A stretch of DNA of 6,911 bases. It comes from SIG440 sp045596485. Lineage in GTDB: Bacteria > Bacillota > Clostridia > Monoglobales > Monoglobaceae. The position numbers and the translations under genes are program-made. The stretch covers positions 1 through 6,911 of the forward strand of contig JAZOCL010000080.1 in assembly GCA_045596485.1 (NCBI GenBank), written 5' to 3'. Numbering within the stretch: position 1 is the stretch's first letter; every line of letters begins with the position of its first letter. Shown here piece by piece: positions 5,540 to 6,911 of this stretch. The notes under the pieces are model-generated. The model did not search any database and was not told the origin of the DNA. It saw only the letters and a program-made list of their open reading frames with translations.

Positions 5540-5568
5540 TTGACAAATTCTTAATATGGCAATAAAAT
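5540..5568 (+). promoter_or_regulatory. Promoter of the FGGY sugar kinase gene
   Basis: TTGACA (5540-5545), a 17-bp spacer and TAAAAT (5563-5568). The predicted start near 5575 leaves a leader of about 45 nt with AGGAAAG at 5605-5611. Confidence 0.75.
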
Positions 5569-5619
5569 ATAAGAAGGGCGTAAACAAAATTACATCACTC
5601 GCTCAGGAAAGATAAAGCT

Positions 5620-6911
5620 ATGAAATATTTACTTGGCTTTGACATCGGAACCACATCCCTCAAGGCAGCAGTTTTCAACGAAAAAGCCGAATGTATGAAA
5701 GCAGCCACAAAGGACTATACCCTTGAGGTCAAGGACGGCTATGTGGAATTTCCTGCCGAGAACTACTGGACACTTTTTTCCGAAGCCCTCACTGAGCTTT
5801 CGGCAGATTACAAAATTTCTGCTATGAGCATTGACACCCAATGCGAAACCATTATTCTTGCTGACGAAAATGGTAAACCGCTGCGCAAGGCAATTGTGTG
5901 GCTGGACAACCGTGCAACAGCCGAAGCAGAGTGTATTGAACGCCATTTCGGTGTTCAAAAAGTATATGAAGTCACAGGGCATCCTGAAATCACGGCAACC
6001 TGGCCTGCGAGCAAGCTGCTCTGGCTCCGTGACAACGAACCCGAAACCTTTAAAAAATCAAAAAAGTATTCCTTCTTGAGGACTATCTCCTTTACCGCCT
6101 GACAGGTCGTTTTGTAACCGAAAAAACCCTTCAGTCCTCCACAATTTATTATGATATAAAAAATAACATCTGGTGGAAGGAAATGCTTGACTTCATCGGC
6201 ATAAACGAATCAGCCTTCCCCGAAATTCTCCCCAGCGGTCAGATTGTGGGCGAATATAAGGGCATCACCGTTGTAACAGGTGCAGTCGACCAGATTGCAG
6301 GAGCAATCGGTGCAGGTATTGTCAGGAAATGCGTTGTCAGTGAAATGACAGGAACAACAATGGTTATCTTTGTTCCATCTGACGAAGTGCCCGAATACAC
6401 CCCCAACAGCAAAATTCCCTGCCACGTAAACTACGACGGCAAATACTGTCTCCTTTCGTGGACGCCCACCGCAGGAATTGCCCTGAAATGGTTCAAAAAC
6501 AACTTCTGCGAAAGCTTCAGCTTCCGTGAGCTGGATGAGCTTGCAATGCAGGCAGATCCCGGCTCAAACGGACTCACCTTTTTGCCTTATCTCTGCGGCT
6601 CCACAATGCCCAAGTATAACCCCGACGCAAAAGGCGTGTTCTACGGACTCACAATGGAGCACAAGAGAGGTCACGCTGTTCGCAGCATTTTGGAAGCGGT
6701 TTCCTGTATGCTGAAGCAGAACCTTGACTATCTGGGTCTTGACTGCAGCGAAATCCGCACAATGGGCGGCGGCGCTTCAAGCCCCCTCTGGTGCCAGATT
6801 AAAGCCGATATGACGGGCAAGAGAATCGTAACTCTCAAAAACGACGAAACCGCCTGTCTGGGCTCTGCAATCCTAGCAGGTGTTGCAACAGGAATTTTCG
6901 AAAGCGTGGAA
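5620..6911 (+). pseudogene. FGGY-family (xylulokinase-like) sugar kinase, apparently frameshifted and cut by the right edge
   Basis: The first frame gives 160 residues and stops at 6100-6102, but homology continues in another frame from 6069 to the edge. One extra A in the A6 run at 6060-6065 would join them, reading KKVFLLEDYLLYRLTG across the junction, a conserved FGGY segment, for 431 residues inside the window; xylulokinases run to about 490-500. Motifs in the joined protein: phosphate loop GFDIGTTSLK (6-15), WLDNRA (94-99), GAVDQIAGAIGAG with probable base Asp224, EMTGTTMV, FLPYLCGSTMPKYNP, GGGASSPLWCQIKADMTG and ETACLGSAILAG. The family phosphorylates pentuloses or similar sugars with ATP in the cytoplasm. 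Where E. coli XylB has a QMHG motif this protein has TQCET, so xylulose is not assured. SD AGGAAAG is 8 nt from ATG 5620. Every motif past the break is intact, which argues for a very recent mutation or a base-call error rather than an old pseudogene. Confidence 0.85.

Overview
The window looks like a chromosomal segment from an anaerobic Firmicute, most likely a gut clostridium of the Oscillospiraceae/Ruminococcaceae type. The reasons are strong GGAGG-type ribosome binding sites, six sigma-A-like promoters that all have exactly 17 bp between the -35 and -10 boxes, medium GC, a YtvI-like membrane protein, and carbohydrate genes of clostridial flavour. The genus cannot be fixed from the sequence alone.

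Layout. On the minus strand at the left edge lies the 5' end of pyrH (UMP kinase, 1-106, running off the window). Upstream of it, reading the same way, is a gene for a one-pass membrane protein with a coiled coil and an acidic Ser/Thr-rich tail (191-700) with its own extended -10 promoter. A 376-nt gap (722-1097) holds a striking array of six perfect or near-perfect hairpins in two three-hairpin modules, each closed by a long-range stem. Its right edge touches the promoter of the next plus-strand gene, an AI-2E/YtvI-family polytopic membrane protein (1098-2183) that ends in a clear terminator. A strong promoter (2257-2285) then drives a long, probably structured leader of about 205 nt ahead of an AGE-family sugar epimerase (2499-3713), which ends in a 13-bp stem terminator.

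Next comes a small divergon: an XRE repressor-like gene on the minus strand (3808-4023, GTG start) and a small acidic protein with a C-terminal Cys/His cluster on the plus strand (4128-4360). Two near-identical 17-bp sites sit just ahead of the two ribosome binding sites, one per gene, which suggests joint autoregulation. The small gene's good SD and ATG are out of frame with its body by one base. To the right are a D-2-hydroxyacid dehydrogenase (4518-5462) and an FGGY sugar kinase (5620 to the edge), each with its own promoter. The kinase frame is also broken, and a single extra A in an A run would restore it.

How the genes fit together. The epimerase, dehydrogenase and kinase suggest a loose neighbourhood of sugar or sugar-acid metabolism, but each has its own promoter, so they are not one operon. 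The most unusual items are the six-hairpin intergenic element, the unassigned epimerase leader, the XRE divergon with paired operators, and the two one-base frame breaks that both map to poly-A runs.
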